64,000 bases of DNA from Azospirillum thermophilum (GTDB lineage Bacteria > Pseudomonadota > Alphaproteobacteria > Azospirillales > Azospirillaceae). The translations under genes were made by a program, and so were the position numbers. Under the pieces are notes generated by a model. It was not told where the DNA came from and made no database searches. It worked only from the letters and a program-made list of their open reading frames with translations. The stretch's first letter is position 1. Every line of letters begins with the position of its first letter. Shown piece by piece: positions 17,904-26,024 of the stretch. The DNA lies in contig NZ_CP029353.1 of NCBI RefSeq assembly GCF_003130795.1, positions 2,185,501 through 2,249,500 of the forward strand, written 5' to 3'.

Positions 17904-18374
17904 ATGAGGATGCTATTTGGCGTGGTGTTCGTTCTTGCGACGGTTTCTTATTTAGCCGGCGGCCGTCAGCAGCCCTCCAGTGCACCGTCAGCGCCCGCAA
18001 CCAAGGTGAGTGCCGTATCGGCAGCTGAACCGGCAGCGACAAACGCTCAACCTGCTGCCGATTTGAAAGCTAATCCGGTTGCAGCTTCTATGAGCTTCGC
18101 CGAAGTGGGCAAGCTGGTCGTTCTGGTCGGCCAAGGCATTGGCATCGGGAAGAGATGCAGCCTGCCGTATAGACCCTTGGAGATTGGCTTCCGGGAGCTG
18201 ATGGCATCGGAACGCTATACCTCGCAACAGAAGGATCAACTTCGGCTGGGTTATCAGGATGGCGAGGGCACGGCTATCCTCATGATGAGTGATCGCTCGG
18301 CCTGTACGACGGCACAAGGGATGTGGCTCAATCAGATTCACACGCTGGCCGGCGCTCTGTCTGTGGCGAAGTGA
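17904..18374 (+). CDS. exported hypothetical protein at the element's left end
   Basis: About 156 residues from the ATG at 17904, which follows GGAG/GGTGG sequences. An ATG at 17886 is also in frame. A signal anchor (MRMLFGVVFVLATVSYLAGG) is followed by a Ser/Ala/Pro-rich linker and a compact C-terminal domain with two cysteines (KRCSLPYRPLEIG and SDRSACTTAQGMW) that could form a disulfide in the periplasm. No family recognised. A perfect bidirectional terminator follows. Cargo of the serine-integrase element. Confidence 0.65.
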   Translation: MRMLFGVVFVLATVSYLAGGRQQPSSAPSAPATKVSAVSAAEPAATNAQPAADLKANPVAASMSFAEVGKLVVLVGQGIGIGKRCSLPYRPLEIGFRELMASERYTSQQKDQLRLGYQDGEGTAILMMSDRSACTTAQGMWLNQIHTLAGALSVAK

Positions 18375-18384
18375 CTACGCAAAC

Positions 18385-18420
18385 AAGAAAAGGGTGGTCC
18401 GATCGGACCACCCTTTTCTT
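18385..18420. terminator. 36-bp perfect palindrome, bidirectional terminator
   Basis: AAGAAAAGGGTGGTCCG is followed by AT and its exact reverse complement. T-tracts on both strands make it a terminator for the convergent genes on either side. Confidence 0.9.
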
Positions 18421-18439
18421 ACCTCACAACGCGCCGGCC

Positions 18440-18643
18440 CTACGCGGCGAGCCGCGTAAGCAGCTTAATCAACGGCGGCATGATCGCGGCAAGAGCGCTT
18501 GTACGCCGCTCGTTGTCGTTCCCAGTCGCACCAAAGGCGACTTCGATTCCGCCGAACACGCGGAACGAATAGTCACCGTCACTCAGGCGGACTGAGCCGC
18601 CCGTCACATACCGAACACCGAACTGCGCTTCGCTTTTGGGCAT
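18440..18643 (-). CDS. small hypothetical protein (67 aa)
   Basis: Begins MPKSEAQFGVRYVTGGSVRL with GGAGG 7 bases before the ATG, a strong start signal. The first half is beta-rich (DGDYSFRVFGGIEVAFGATG) and the C-terminus is a short hydrophobic helix (LAAIMPPLIKLLTRLAA). No family recognised. It is part of the element and convergent with the exported protein. Confidence 0.6.
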   Translation of the reverse strand: MPKSEAQFGVRYVTGGSVRLSDGDYSFRVFGGIEVAFGATGNDNERRTSALAAIMPPLIKLLTRLAA

Positions 18644-18761
18644 GGAATACCTCCGTATCGCCCTAGGGGTTGCGCCAGAGTCCGGGAGTTGCCATATTCC
18701 AAGTGCTAGCCTGGGGATGTTATCCAATGGCATTCCCAAACCCCGACGATCCGGGAGTCCG

Positions 18762-19292
18762 TCATCCGAACATATCGGAAGCGTCCTCCTGAATTTCGTC
18801 AGCAGAAGCCCCGTCAGGCTCGGCCTGCGGGGCTTCTTGCTTCTCTGGGAACTGCCACTCGCTCCGTCCGAGCCGGGTGATAACGCCCTTTTCGGCAAGC
18901 TCAGAGAGAGTGCTGCGGATGGAGCTGTCCGCAATGTCGTGATCTGTTTTGATCCTGATGAGGGTCGCTACCTGCTCAGTAAGCATTCTTTCACCAGGGT
19001 TCTCTGCTGCGACCTCCTGCACCAGCTTAGGAACAAGGCCCCAGGGCGCACGCTTAGAAGCTTTGCCGGCAGGACGACTCGGTGCCGGCGCTGGAGGCAC
19101 TACGACACCAGCGAATTGGGTCCGGGGATCGACCGGATGGTGAGTTGCGTCGGGTTGAACAGCCAGCAAGACACGCTGTAGCGTCTCGTTCTTTCCCGCC
19201 TCACGGCCGCGCTCGTACGCTGATTGCACGATCTGACGGATCAAATCCGCGACTGCTCCGATATCAGCTTCAAGTGCATCATCATGCGACAT
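18762..19292 (-). CDS. winged-helix-like hypothetical DNA-binding protein
   Basis: 176 residues, GGAG 8 bases upstream of the ATG. An N-terminal helix (ADLIRQIVQSAYERGREAGK) and a Pro/Ala linker precede a region resembling a winged helix: MLTEQVATLIRIKTDHDIAD, SSIRSTLSELAEKGVITRLG, EWQF. A disordered acidic tail ends DASDMFG. Fold assignment is from the helix-turn-helix-like pattern only. It may regulate the element. A GC hairpin within its last codons could act as a terminator for the opposite strand, but is also explained by the coding sequence. Confidence 0.6.
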   Translation of the reverse strand: MSHDDALEADIGAVADLIRQIVQSAYERGREAGKNETLQRVLLAVQPDATHHPVDPRTQFAGVVVPPAPAPSRPAGKASKRAPWGLVPKLVQEVAAENPGERMLTEQVATLIRIKTDHDIADSSIRSTLSELAEKGVITRLGRSEWQFPEKQEAPQAEPDGASADEIQEDASDMFG

Positions 19293-19531
19293 AGCGCTTC
19301 TCCGTCACCCGCCTTTCCCGGCTACACCTAAGATACAGCGGGGCCACCCGAGGTACAAGGGTACTCACGCCGACTTGTCGCTTTTTTTTGTCGCGTTCTG
19401 CGGATTGCATATCGGCGTATGGCATTCAGGATCGGAATCGCATTGGGAGATTTTCAGAAACGTCATTTAGCGTGACCACATCACGCGCTTCTGACGCAGA
19501 ACCCACCAGCCGGTAATAACACCCAGCCGGC

Positions 19532-19719
19532 CTATTCAGCGATGGCGCATTGCTGACGCCAAGCTTCACGAAGCCGCATAACCTCATCGAAGAGGACCGC
19601 CAGTGTGCCGGCCTCTCCATGCTGCTCAATCAGCCCGGCGAGGATGCGGTCGGCCTCCTGGGAGACGTGATTGGAGCGCAGGATGGGATTACCGGCGAAG
19701 TCGGCGGCGAAGTTGTCGG
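19532..19719 (-). pseudogene. 3' part of the Rep-like gene split by IS256
   Basis: Continues the gene at 21146-21932 after removal of the IS. It reads FAADFAGNPILRSNHVSQEA to LREAWRQQCAIAE and a TAG stop. The 9-bp target duplication AGTTGTCGG is at 19711-19719. The joined frame is 321 residues. Confidence 0.8.
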
Positions 19720-21145
19720 ATCGTGCCCCGGGGCGTGGTGTCTGAGGGAACGTAGGTGCTCTTCGGCGAGTTGAAGCCGCCGGTCTACTCCGCTGCGATG
19801 GACAGCGGGTCAGCGGTGGGAGGGTGGCACAGCTCGGTCAGGCTTTCCATGGTCATGTAGCGCCGGCACACCGCCCACTCGTCGTGTTGCTCCAGCAGCA
19901 AGGCACCGACCAAGCGGGTGACCGCTCCTTCCCCGGGGAAGATGCCGACGACGTTGGTGCGCCGTTTGATCTCGCCGTTCAGGCGTTCCAGCGGATTCGT
20001 GGAGTGCAGCTTGGTGCGCAGGTCCTTGGGGTAGGCCATGTAGGCCAGCACGTCGAACTCCGCCTCGTCCATCAGCGCCGCCAGCTTGGAGAACCGCGGC
20101 CGCAGGCTGTCGGCAACCCGGCGCCACTGCTCGTGCGCCGCCTCGGCGGTCTCCTGGGCAAACGCGGTGCGGATGGTGGCGGCGACCATCGTCTGGTGCG
20201 CCTTGCCCACGCAGGAGAGGAGATTCCGCATGCAATGAACGCGGCACCGCTGGAGTGTCGCGCCCAGCACCTTGGAGGCGGCGGCCTTCAGCCCGAGATG
20301 CGCGTCGGCGATCACCAGCTTCACGCCCCGCAGCCCCCGGCGGGTGAGCGAGCGCAGGAAGTCGCTCCAGAAGGTCTCCGCCTCCGACAGCCCGAGGCCG
20401 AGCCCCAACACCTCGCGTCGGCCGTCAGTGTTGACGCCGATCGCCAGTATGGCGGCGAGCGAGACGATGCGGCCGTCCTGGCGCACCTTCACGTAGGTCG
20501 CGTCCAGCCACACGAACGGCCAGTCGCCCTCCAGCGGGCGGGTCAGGAAGGCCTGCACGCGGTCGTCGATCTCTTCACACAAGCGGCTGACCTGGGACTT
20601 GGAGATGCCAGTCATGCCCATTGCCTTGACCAGCTCATCGACGTTGCGCGTCGAGATGCCCTGCACGTAGGCCTCCTGGATCACCGCGATCAGCGCCTTC
20701 TCCGCCGTGCGCCGCGGCTCCAGAAAGGCTGGGAAGTAGGAGCCGCGCCGCAGCTTGGGGATGCGCAGGTCGATGGCGCCGGCGCGTGTCTCCCAGGTCC
20801 GCTCCCGATATCCGTTGCGCTTGGTCAGCCGCTCGTCCGAGCGCTCACCGTAGCCGGCGCCGGTCAACGCCTCGACTTCCAGTTCCATCAGGCGCTGAGC
20901 GGCGAAGCCGACCATCTCGCGCAGGAAGTCGGCGTCGGCGCTCTTCCCAATCAGCTCGTGAAGAGCGATCCTGTCCTCGGTCATCGTGTCACTCCGTCTC
21001 GGTTGATGGTCGTCAAGCAACCTCAACTTAGCCGAAGAACACGGTGACCGCCCGTTCCCGGACGGCTGGCCCGCCTGCGCCAGCTATGGGGAGCGCTCCG
21101 GCGGGCCAGCCTCACGTCTCAGACACCACTCGGCGGGACACGGCC
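19720..21145 (-). mobile_element. IS256-family insertion sequence (complete)
   Basis: About 1426 bp, flanked by the 9-bp direct repeat AGTTGTCGG (19711-19719 and 21146-21154). Ends are imperfect inverted repeats sharing TGGTGTCTGAG preceded by CGTGCCCCGGGGCG on the left and CGTGTCCCGCCGAG on the right. It encodes one transposase. A truncated, indel-ridden relative lies at 45814-46452 inside the histidine kinase gene. Confidence 0.85.
19785..20984 (-). CDS. IS256-family (mutator type) transposase
   Basis: 399 residues from the ATG at 20984 (MTEDRIALHELIGKSADADF). The conserved block WETRAGAIDLRIPKLRRGSY, the DDE triad candidates in VWLDATYVKV, VIADAHLGLKAA and the glutamate of NPLERLNGEIKRR, and the CRVHCMRNLLS motif identify a mutator-type transposase. 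The frame is complete and looks functional, and the target duplication is intact, so the insertion is recent. Confidence 0.93.
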   Translation of the reverse strand: MTEDRIALHELIGKSADADFLREMVGFAAQRLMELEVEALTGAGYGERSDERLTKRNGYRERTWETRAGAIDLRIPKLRRGSYFPAFLEPRRTAEKALIAVIQEAYVQGISTRNVDELVKAMGMTGISKSQVSRLCEEIDDRVQAFLTRPLEGDWPFVWLDATYVKVRQDGRIVSLAAILAIGVNTDGRREVLGLGLGLSEAETFWSDFLRSLTRRGLRGVKLVIADAHLGLKAAASKVLGATLQRCRVHCMRNLLSCVGKAHQTMVAATIRTAFAQETAEAAHEQWRRVADSLRPRFSKLAALMDEAEFDVLAYMAYPKDLRTKLHSTNPLERLNGEIKRRTNVVGIFPGEGAVTRLVGALLLEQHDEWAVCRRYMTMESLTELCHPPTADPLSIAAE

Positions 21146-21932
21146 AGTTGTCGGTGTTCGTCACCTCAAGGTGCTTGGCGCTATAGCTTATCCAGCCAGG
21201 GATACCGCCCTTCTCCGGGTCAGCCGGCCTGTCATGAACCATCTTGGATTGCTCCAGCCCACGCACCTTGAACTGCCGGCGGAGAATCTGCAGGAAGGCC
21301 TTCTCGATCTCCTTGCTGGTAAAGCCGAACGCGCCATGGAGATCGTATTTCCGGGATGGGGCTTTCCCTCTGCGTTTGCCGATTCGACCGTCATTGACCT
21401 CAGCGAGATCATACTCGAACTTCCCGTGAGGCTCTCCGATCAGCAGGTAATCGGGTCGGCTCCCATATTCCTTAGCAGTCAGATCAAGCGCCTTGTCGAT
21501 GCGCTGGGCCGACCAGTCCCGGAGGGACATACCGGCCTTCTGCGCCATCTGGATGTGTTCCGGGTAGATGACCACGGAAAGGCAGACGTCGAGATTCAAC
21601 TTCTCAGCGGCCATCCCATAGAGCGTCACCCGGAGGGTGTCAGATAGCTTCTCCTTGATGCGCTTGACGGATGTCTGGATAGAGCGCTTTCGCTTGGTAA
21701 GCTGCCAGGGAAAAGGCTCTTGAGATGGCTCTGGAATGGGCTCTGAAGGGTGTTCTGGACGACTACTAGAGTCGTCCCTCTGGGAATCAGCAGAAAAGCT
21801 TTGCGCGTCAACGCTTTGAATGAACTCCGGCGGGGTGCTTTGTGGGGAAAGTTTCCCGGAGGCAAAAGCACCCGGTTCGGCCTCATCCAAGGAGCGATCC
21901 GGGCGATTGACTACACCGGCGGGCTTCGGCAT
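21146..21932 (-). pseudogene. 5' part of a Rep-like gene interrupted by IS256
   Basis: The first 262 codons of a 321-codon gene. A Ser/Pro/Glu-rich N-terminus (about 1-75) is followed by a basic region (WQLTKRKRSIQTSVKRIKEK) and a folded domain with KYDLHGAFGFTSKEIEKAFL and GWISYSAKHLEVTNTDN. The HG-containing strand followed by a helix and the GW-x-x-Y motif are reminiscent of rolling-circle replication initiators of small phages and plasmids, where the Tyr would be catalytic, but the full HUH motif is not evident. The call is therefore tentative. Adjacent non-coding DNA is rich in hairpins, as expected near an origin. Confidence 0.5.
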
Positions 21933-22347
21933 GATTCACCAAGAAGAGGAAGAGAACTTATAGGCGGGGCCCAGTCGACCCCGCCCTTTCTTTAAGTGGA
22001 CTTTACACTAGCTGTCGTTTTCGTCAAATCGGGGCGGGAATAGGTGCTGAGCTGGGCTGACGGAAATTCGCCACCCCCGCCGCACACAAAGACGGACGCA
22101 TCCGCCCCCTCCACCCACCACCTGCTTTTCTTTGTCCACCACCTGATCGACGCCTCAAGGCGAGGCGGATCAAGGGCTGCGCGCATGCGGGCAACACCGG
22201 CGATGCCGTTCATGCTGTCTGAGATCAGCGCTCAGAGTGTCAGCAACGTGATGGGCTGTCGCTGACGCTCAGCGCGTCTTGGAGTGCGTCGTCAGCTTGT
22301 CGCGCATCTGACAGCTGACGACGCGCACAACGCACTCCAGCGCGATC
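21933..22347. other. hairpin-rich non-coding region, possible origin
   Basis: 415 bp without a convincing gene, upstream of the Rep-like gene. Three neighbouring inverted repeats lie at 22219-22235 (CTGAG/CTCAG), 22261-22273 (GCTGA-CGC-TCAGC) and 22281-22338 (GGAGTGCG and TCGTCAGCT paired with AGCTGACGA and CGCACTCC, with a 9-base bulge). A direct repeat CCACCACCTG occurs twice at 22115-22150. The structure suggests an origin, a processed RNA or a recombination site. Confidence 0.45.
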
Positions 22348-22524
22348 TCATGCGTGCTGTAGTTCACGCACCTCGACGATCTCGGCCCCGACGAGCGCAC
22401 GCTCGACAACACCGTGTTCCTCAAGGGCGAGGCGCGTCAGACTCGCGCGATCAGCCGGCGAGGCGTTGGTGGCAAACGTGGTCGCCGGAACGCGAACGGA
22501 AACGCTCATCGTGATGAACTTCAT
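22348..22524 (-). CDS. small hypothetical protein (58 aa)
   Basis: Begins MKFITMSVSVRVPATTFATN and ends IVEVRELQHA. A GAGG lies 8 bases before the ATG. Codon use is like that of neighbouring element genes. The fold would be a short beta strand followed by a helix. No family recognised. It sits between the hairpin region and the resolvase on the same strand. Confidence 0.5.
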   Translation of the reverse strand: MKFITMSVSVRVPATTFATNASPADRASLTRLALEEHGVVERALVGAEIVEVRELQHA

Positions 22525-22547
22525 GATCCAAACCTCAGTTGCAGGAG

Positions 22548-22568
22548 AGATATGACGTTCGCATATCT
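22548..22568. promoter_or_regulatory. operator-like inverted repeat
   Basis: AGATATG and CATATCT separated by 7 bases, in an AT-rich stretch just upstream of the 58-residue gene, suggest a regulator site over its promoter. Confidence 0.4.
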
Positions 22569-22650
22569 ACTCGTTAGGGGCAACAAAAAAGTGTTACAAA
22601 TCAATTACTTACTATCATTCAGCGGTGAATGATACAGGCACAATCCTCAT

Positions 22651-23313
22651 CTACGAGATGCGCGAGAGGACGCGCGAAACGGTCGTTGCCTGCCACCGGC
22701 CACCCCGGGGCGTGGTGATGCCGCGCCGGTTCAATTCGCCTGCGATGGCGTTCATCGACGTGAAGCCTTCGGCCTGGATGGCGCGGATGATCTCGACACG
22801 ATCAGCAGCATCCCGGTCGGCCCTGTTCTTGATTGCGGCGGTGCCGAGAGCATGCACGCCAGCCGGGGCTCGGAGATTCGGGTTGCCCAAGCGCCTGCCC
22901 TGTGCCTTCGCTTGTTGAAGGGCTGCGCGCGTGCGCTGCGCGATCATCTCGCGTTCGTGCTGCGCCATAGCCGCCATGATGTGCAGCACCAGCCGGTTCG
23001 CCTCGGGCATATCCACGGCCCGGAAATCGACGTTGGCGTCGATCAGAGACGAGATGAACGACACCGACCGGGACAAGCGATCCAGCTTCGCGACGATCAG
23101 CGTCGCGCCCTGAAGCCGACAGGCAGTCAGCGCCTTCGCCAGCTCCGGCCGATCAGCCTTCTTCCCGCTCTCGACCTCGACGAACTCGCCGATCAGCGCT
23201 CCGCCGTTCAGGTATTGGAGAACGGCCAGCTTCTGAGCATCAAGACCAAGCCCAGACCTCCCCTGCTTCTCTGTGCTGACTCTGTAGTATGCAATGAACC
23301 GTCCGGTCGACAT
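22651..23313 (-). CDS. small serine recombinase (resolvase/invertase family)
   Basis: 220 residues from the ATG at 23313, which has GGGAG 8 bases upstream. The catalytic domain opens with FIAYYRVSTEKQGRSGLGLD, Ser13 being the nucleophile, followed by VAKLDRLSRSVSFISSLIDA and the AQHEREMIAQRTRAALQQAK helix. The C-terminus carries a DNA-binding region (ADRVEIIRAIQAEGFTSMNA, then RGGRWQATTVSRVLSRI). It differs from the 617-residue integrase at the element's other end. It may resolve multimers of the circular form. An inverted repeat just upstream may be its binding site. Confidence 0.85.
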   Translation of the reverse strand: MSTGRFIAYYRVSTEKQGRSGLGLDAQKLAVLQYLNGGALIGEFVEVESGKKADRPELAKALTACRLQGATLIVAKLDRLSRSVSFISSLIDANVDFRAVDMPEANRLVLHIMAAMAQHEREMIAQRTRAALQQAKAQGRRLGNPNLRAPAGVHALGTAAIKNRADRDAADRVEIIRAIQAEGFTSMNAIAGELNRRGITTPRGGRWQATTVSRVLSRIS

Positions 23314-23327
23314 CTGAAGGACTCCCA

Positions 23328-23365
23328 TATACAAACCATCAAACGAACGTCTGAAGATTTGTATA
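23328..23365. promoter_or_regulatory. candidate resolvase binding site
   Basis: TATACAAA and its exact complement TTTGTATA lie 22 bp apart directly upstream of the resolvase start. Span and symmetry fit a res-type subsite, and its position would allow autoregulation. Confidence 0.45.
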
Positions 23366-23488
23366 GCAGGCACCTTGACCTTGCCTCAATCCAGTTTTTT
23401 ACATGATGGCGCAGATTTTACGGCTTCCTCATGTGGATAATGCCTGCAAGAATCCAATCCATCGACGATGTGTTTGATGGAGACCATG

Positions 23489-24070
23489 ATGAGCACCAAG
23501 ACTGCCGCCAGGAAGACCGATGAGGCAAGCGCCCCGGCCAGCACTCCGGCGACGCCCGCCGCATCCGCTCCCCAGCCTGTCCCGGTTCGCGTCTACCGCG
23601 CTAAGACTGCTGACCTGACCTTCCCAGAGGAGCGCACGGCCAAGGTCGTCCTGCCGACCGAGTTGTTCCTTGAGGCTGATCCGGCGACGGTCGCGAAACG
23701 GAAGGGGCATCAGATCGACCCGAGCCGCCCCGCCAGCCATGTCGCCGTGATGCCGAACGCCAAGATGCTGGCCGAGACGGGCAACCCGTACCCCGCAGCT
23801 GGCGATCACCCGAGCGTCGTCACCGGCGACAACTGGCGTCCCTACGTCGCTATCGCACATCACGCCTTTGCGCTGCTACAGGAGCGTGGGGAGGTCGGCC
23901 TGCGCGACGTTCTGGACGAAGCCGTGAAGCGCGCAGGCTTCGTCCAGAAGCCCTCCTACGCCGAGTCGGTTGTGCGGGATACTCTGCGTGATCTCGCTTG
24001 CTGCGGATATGCTGAGGCGTTCACTATCGGGGCACGGAAGCTGTACCGGACGAAGGAGGCGTCGAAATGA
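23489..24070 (+). CDS. hypothetical protein, possible wHTH
   Basis: About 193 residues from the ATG at 23489, with GGAGA just upstream (earlier in-frame ATGs at 23468 and 23486 are poorer). A Ser/Ala/Pro-rich N-terminus leads to VRVYRAKTADLTFPEERTAK and a C-terminal helical region (FALLQERGEVGLRDVLDEAV, SVVRDTLRDLACCGYAEAFT, ARKLYRT) that looks like a winged helix. Stop and next start overlap as ATGA. Element cargo of unknown role. Confidence 0.6.
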   Translation: MSTKTAARKTDEASAPASTPATPAASAPQPVPVRVYRAKTADLTFPEERTAKVVLPTELFLEADPATVAKRKGHQIDPSRPASHVAVMPNAKMLAETGNPYPAAGDHPSVVTGDNWRPYVAIAHHAFALLQERGEVGLRDVLDEAVKRAGFVQKPSYAESVVRDTLRDLACCGYAEAFTIGARKLYRTKEASK

Positions 24071-24369
24071 GGATGCCCACTGCTATCGCGATCATCATCC
24101 TCACGGCTGCCAGCGCGTCCTACGCTGCTGAGCGGCACCCGCTCCGCGATTCGACCGGGAAGGTGACGAGCTACTACACGGTCAACCGGAAAGGGATCGC
24201 CACCGTTTACGATCTCAAGGGCAGGAAGATCGATACGGTCGACATGAACCTCCCGCCGCCTGACACCGACCTCTACATATCCCCGCCGTCGCTCGCGCCA
24301 TCACTCCCGCCGGGATACGGCGAGCGTCACTACCGCGACACACTCAACACAATCATGGGCGGGCGGTAG
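24067..24369 (+). CDS. periplasmic hypothetical protein
   Basis: 100 residues with a signal peptide (MRMPTAIAIIILTAASASYA) and a short mature domain (STGKVTSYYTVNRKGIATVY) ending in a Pro-rich, Arg-containing tail. Its start overlaps the previous stop by 4 bases, so the pair is an operon. The two genes run opposite to the tail module. No family recognised. Confidence 0.6.
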   Translation: MRMPTAIAIIILTAASASYAAERHPLRDSTGKVTSYYTVNRKGIATVYDLKGRKIDTVDMNLPPPDTDLYISPPSLAPSLPPGYGERHYRDTLNTIMGGR

Positions 24370-24392
24370 AGACCAGACACCTGAAGCGATGA

Positions 24393-24418
24393 GGGCGGCC
24401 AACTGGCCGCCCTTTTGC
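24393..24418 (+). terminator. terminator between convergent genes
   Basis: GGGCGGCC-AACT-GGCCGCCC followed by TTTTGCGTTTT. It ends the exported-protein operon from the left and could end the tail module from the right. Confidence 0.85.
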
Positions 24419-24428
24419 GTTTTGCCTT

Positions 24429-25184
24429 TCAGCGGTCGTTCAGCATGCCGCCTGGGCGCATCTGCTGGCGAAGCTCGGAGTTGACGACAACGCGCAGGCG
24501 GCTTTCGATCTCCTTGCCGATCCGCTGAGCGAGCGCCTGATCCTGCTCCTTGTTGCCCGACGAGCCGCCGTTGACGGTAATCTCGTTGTTCACCGTGACG
24601 GTCTGGCCGCCGCTGGAGGCGGCCCGGATCAGCTGGTCGGCGTTGTCCATCTGCTCGGGCGTGAAGACCGCCTCGCCCTTGCGCGCGATGATCGGCACCT
24701 CGCCCGACACCAGGCCGCCGGTGTGAAAGCGCGGCGCGCCAGCGAACAGCGACGATGGCACCGAGCGGGATGGCATGCCGCCCTGACCGACGAGGCCGCC
24801 GGTGTGATAGATGAAGCCGGTGCCGGGTCCGATAGCAGCGGCGGTGCCTGCTGCCCCAGCGGTCGCCGCGCCGCCGATCCCGAGCCATCCCATGACCCCG
24901 AGCGCCGCCTGCTGCACCATCCACTTCGCGAAGAAGTCGGCCAGCAGCTTGCTCATGTTGCCGAGCATGGACGAGAAGCCCTGCCCGATCTTCTCCTGCC
25001 CGGTGATGATCGATGACACGCCCGAGCTGAACTCGTCGACGAAGCTGCGGATTCCCTCGGCCCGAGTCAGCTGGAGGCGCTGCTCCAGCGTCAGGCTATA
25101 GCCGTAATAGAGCCTCGCCGCGTCGCGATCGGCGTTTGCCTTGTCGCTGGCGAATGTCGCGGCCCGGAAGTCGGGGCGATCATA
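24429..25184 (-). pseudogene. 3' part of the tail tape measure gene
   Basis: The C-terminal 251 codons of the tape measure protein, separated from its first 741 codons by an IS5-family element. Glycine-rich hydrophobic segments (LGVMGWLGIGGAATAGAAGT), the repeated FHTGGLVSGEVPIIARKGEA and GQTVTVNNEITVNGGSSGNK are typical of tape-measure C-termini. The 2-bp TA target duplication is at 25183-25184. Confidence 0.85.
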
Positions 25185-26024
25185 GGGTCCGGACCCATAA
25201 AGAGCCTTTCCTGCAGGGCACCGTTATGATTCAACGCCCTGGAAAGGGGCTTTGTGATGAGCGACGGTCAGTTCTGGTTGACGGTGGAGCAGTTTGAGCG
25301 GCTTGAGCCGCACCTTCCGCGCGACACCCGAGGCAAGCCGCGCGTGGATGATCGCCGTGTGATCAGCGGGATCGTCCATGTGCTGAAGTCGGGCGGGCGC
25401 TGGGCGGATGCTCCACCGGTCTACGGCCCCCGCAAGACGCTCTACAACCGCTTCGTCCGCTGGGCGGCCAAGGGCGTGTGGGAGGACATCTTCCATGCGT
25501 TGGCAGCGGCGGGTGGCCCACCGGCCCAGGTGATGATCGACTCCACGGCGGTGCGCGCCCATCGTTCGGCAAGCGGCGGCAAAGGGGGGAGCGTGCCCAG
25601 GCCATCGGCCGGTCCCGTGGCGGGCGAACCACCAAAATCCACGCCCTGAGCGATCCGCGCGGTCGGCCGCTCGCCTTCCTGTTGACCGGTGGTCAGGTTG
25701 CCGACTGCACCGCCGCCGATCGTCTGCTCGACCGGATGCCCGCCACCGATCTCCTGCACGGCGACAAGGGCTACGACAGTGCCGCTGTTCGCCGGAAGAT
25801 CGAAGAGGCCGGGGCCGCGCCCAACATTCCGCCACGCGCCAACAAGCGCTGGAAAAACTGCTTCTCTCCCTACCTCTACCGGAACCGCAACGTCATCGAG
25901 CGCATGTTCGGACGCCTCAAGGATTTCCGGCGCATCGCCACCCGTTACGACCGGTCCGCCACCAACTTCATGGCCGCCGTCCACATCGTGGCAACCGTCG
26001 CATACTGGTTATGAGTCCGGACCC
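25185..26024 (+). mobile_element. IS5-family (IS427 group) insertion sequence
   Basis: 840 bp with inverted repeats GGGTCCGGACCCATAA and its near complement TTATGAGTCCGGACCC (one mismatch), flanked by a TA duplication (25183-25184 and 26025-26026). It is oriented opposite to the tape-measure gene it interrupts. Confidence 0.9.
25254..26014 (+). CDS. IS5-family transposase, two frames joined by probable -1 frameshift
   Basis: Frame one (25254-25649) begins MSDGQFWLTVEQFERLEPHL and contains MIDSTAVRAHRSA with the first catalytic Asp. The second frame continues ERAQAIGRSRGGRTTKIHAL, LLHGDKGYDSAAVRRKI (second Asp) and NRNVIERMFGRLKDFRRIAT (Glu), ending VATVAYWL at 26014. The switch needs a -1 step at AAAGGGGGGA (25581-25590), a slippery run that IS427-group elements use for programmed frameshifting. 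Fused product about 253 residues. Probably intact and active. Confidence 0.88.

Noticed and set aside
18803..18836. Hairpin AGAAGCCCCG/CGGGGCTTCT as a terminator
   Set aside because: It lies within the coding sequence of the winged-helix-like protein and has no clear T-tract; coding composition explains it.
19532..21932. Rep-like gene as a certain rolling-circle initiator
   Set aside because: Only the HG strand and a GW-x-x-Y motif are seen; the full HUH metal site is not evident, so it is kept as tentative.
21992..22213. Possible 73-residue gene upstream of the Rep-like gene
   Set aside because: No Shine-Dalgarno, and it overlaps repeats and hairpins; composition unlike neighbouring genes.
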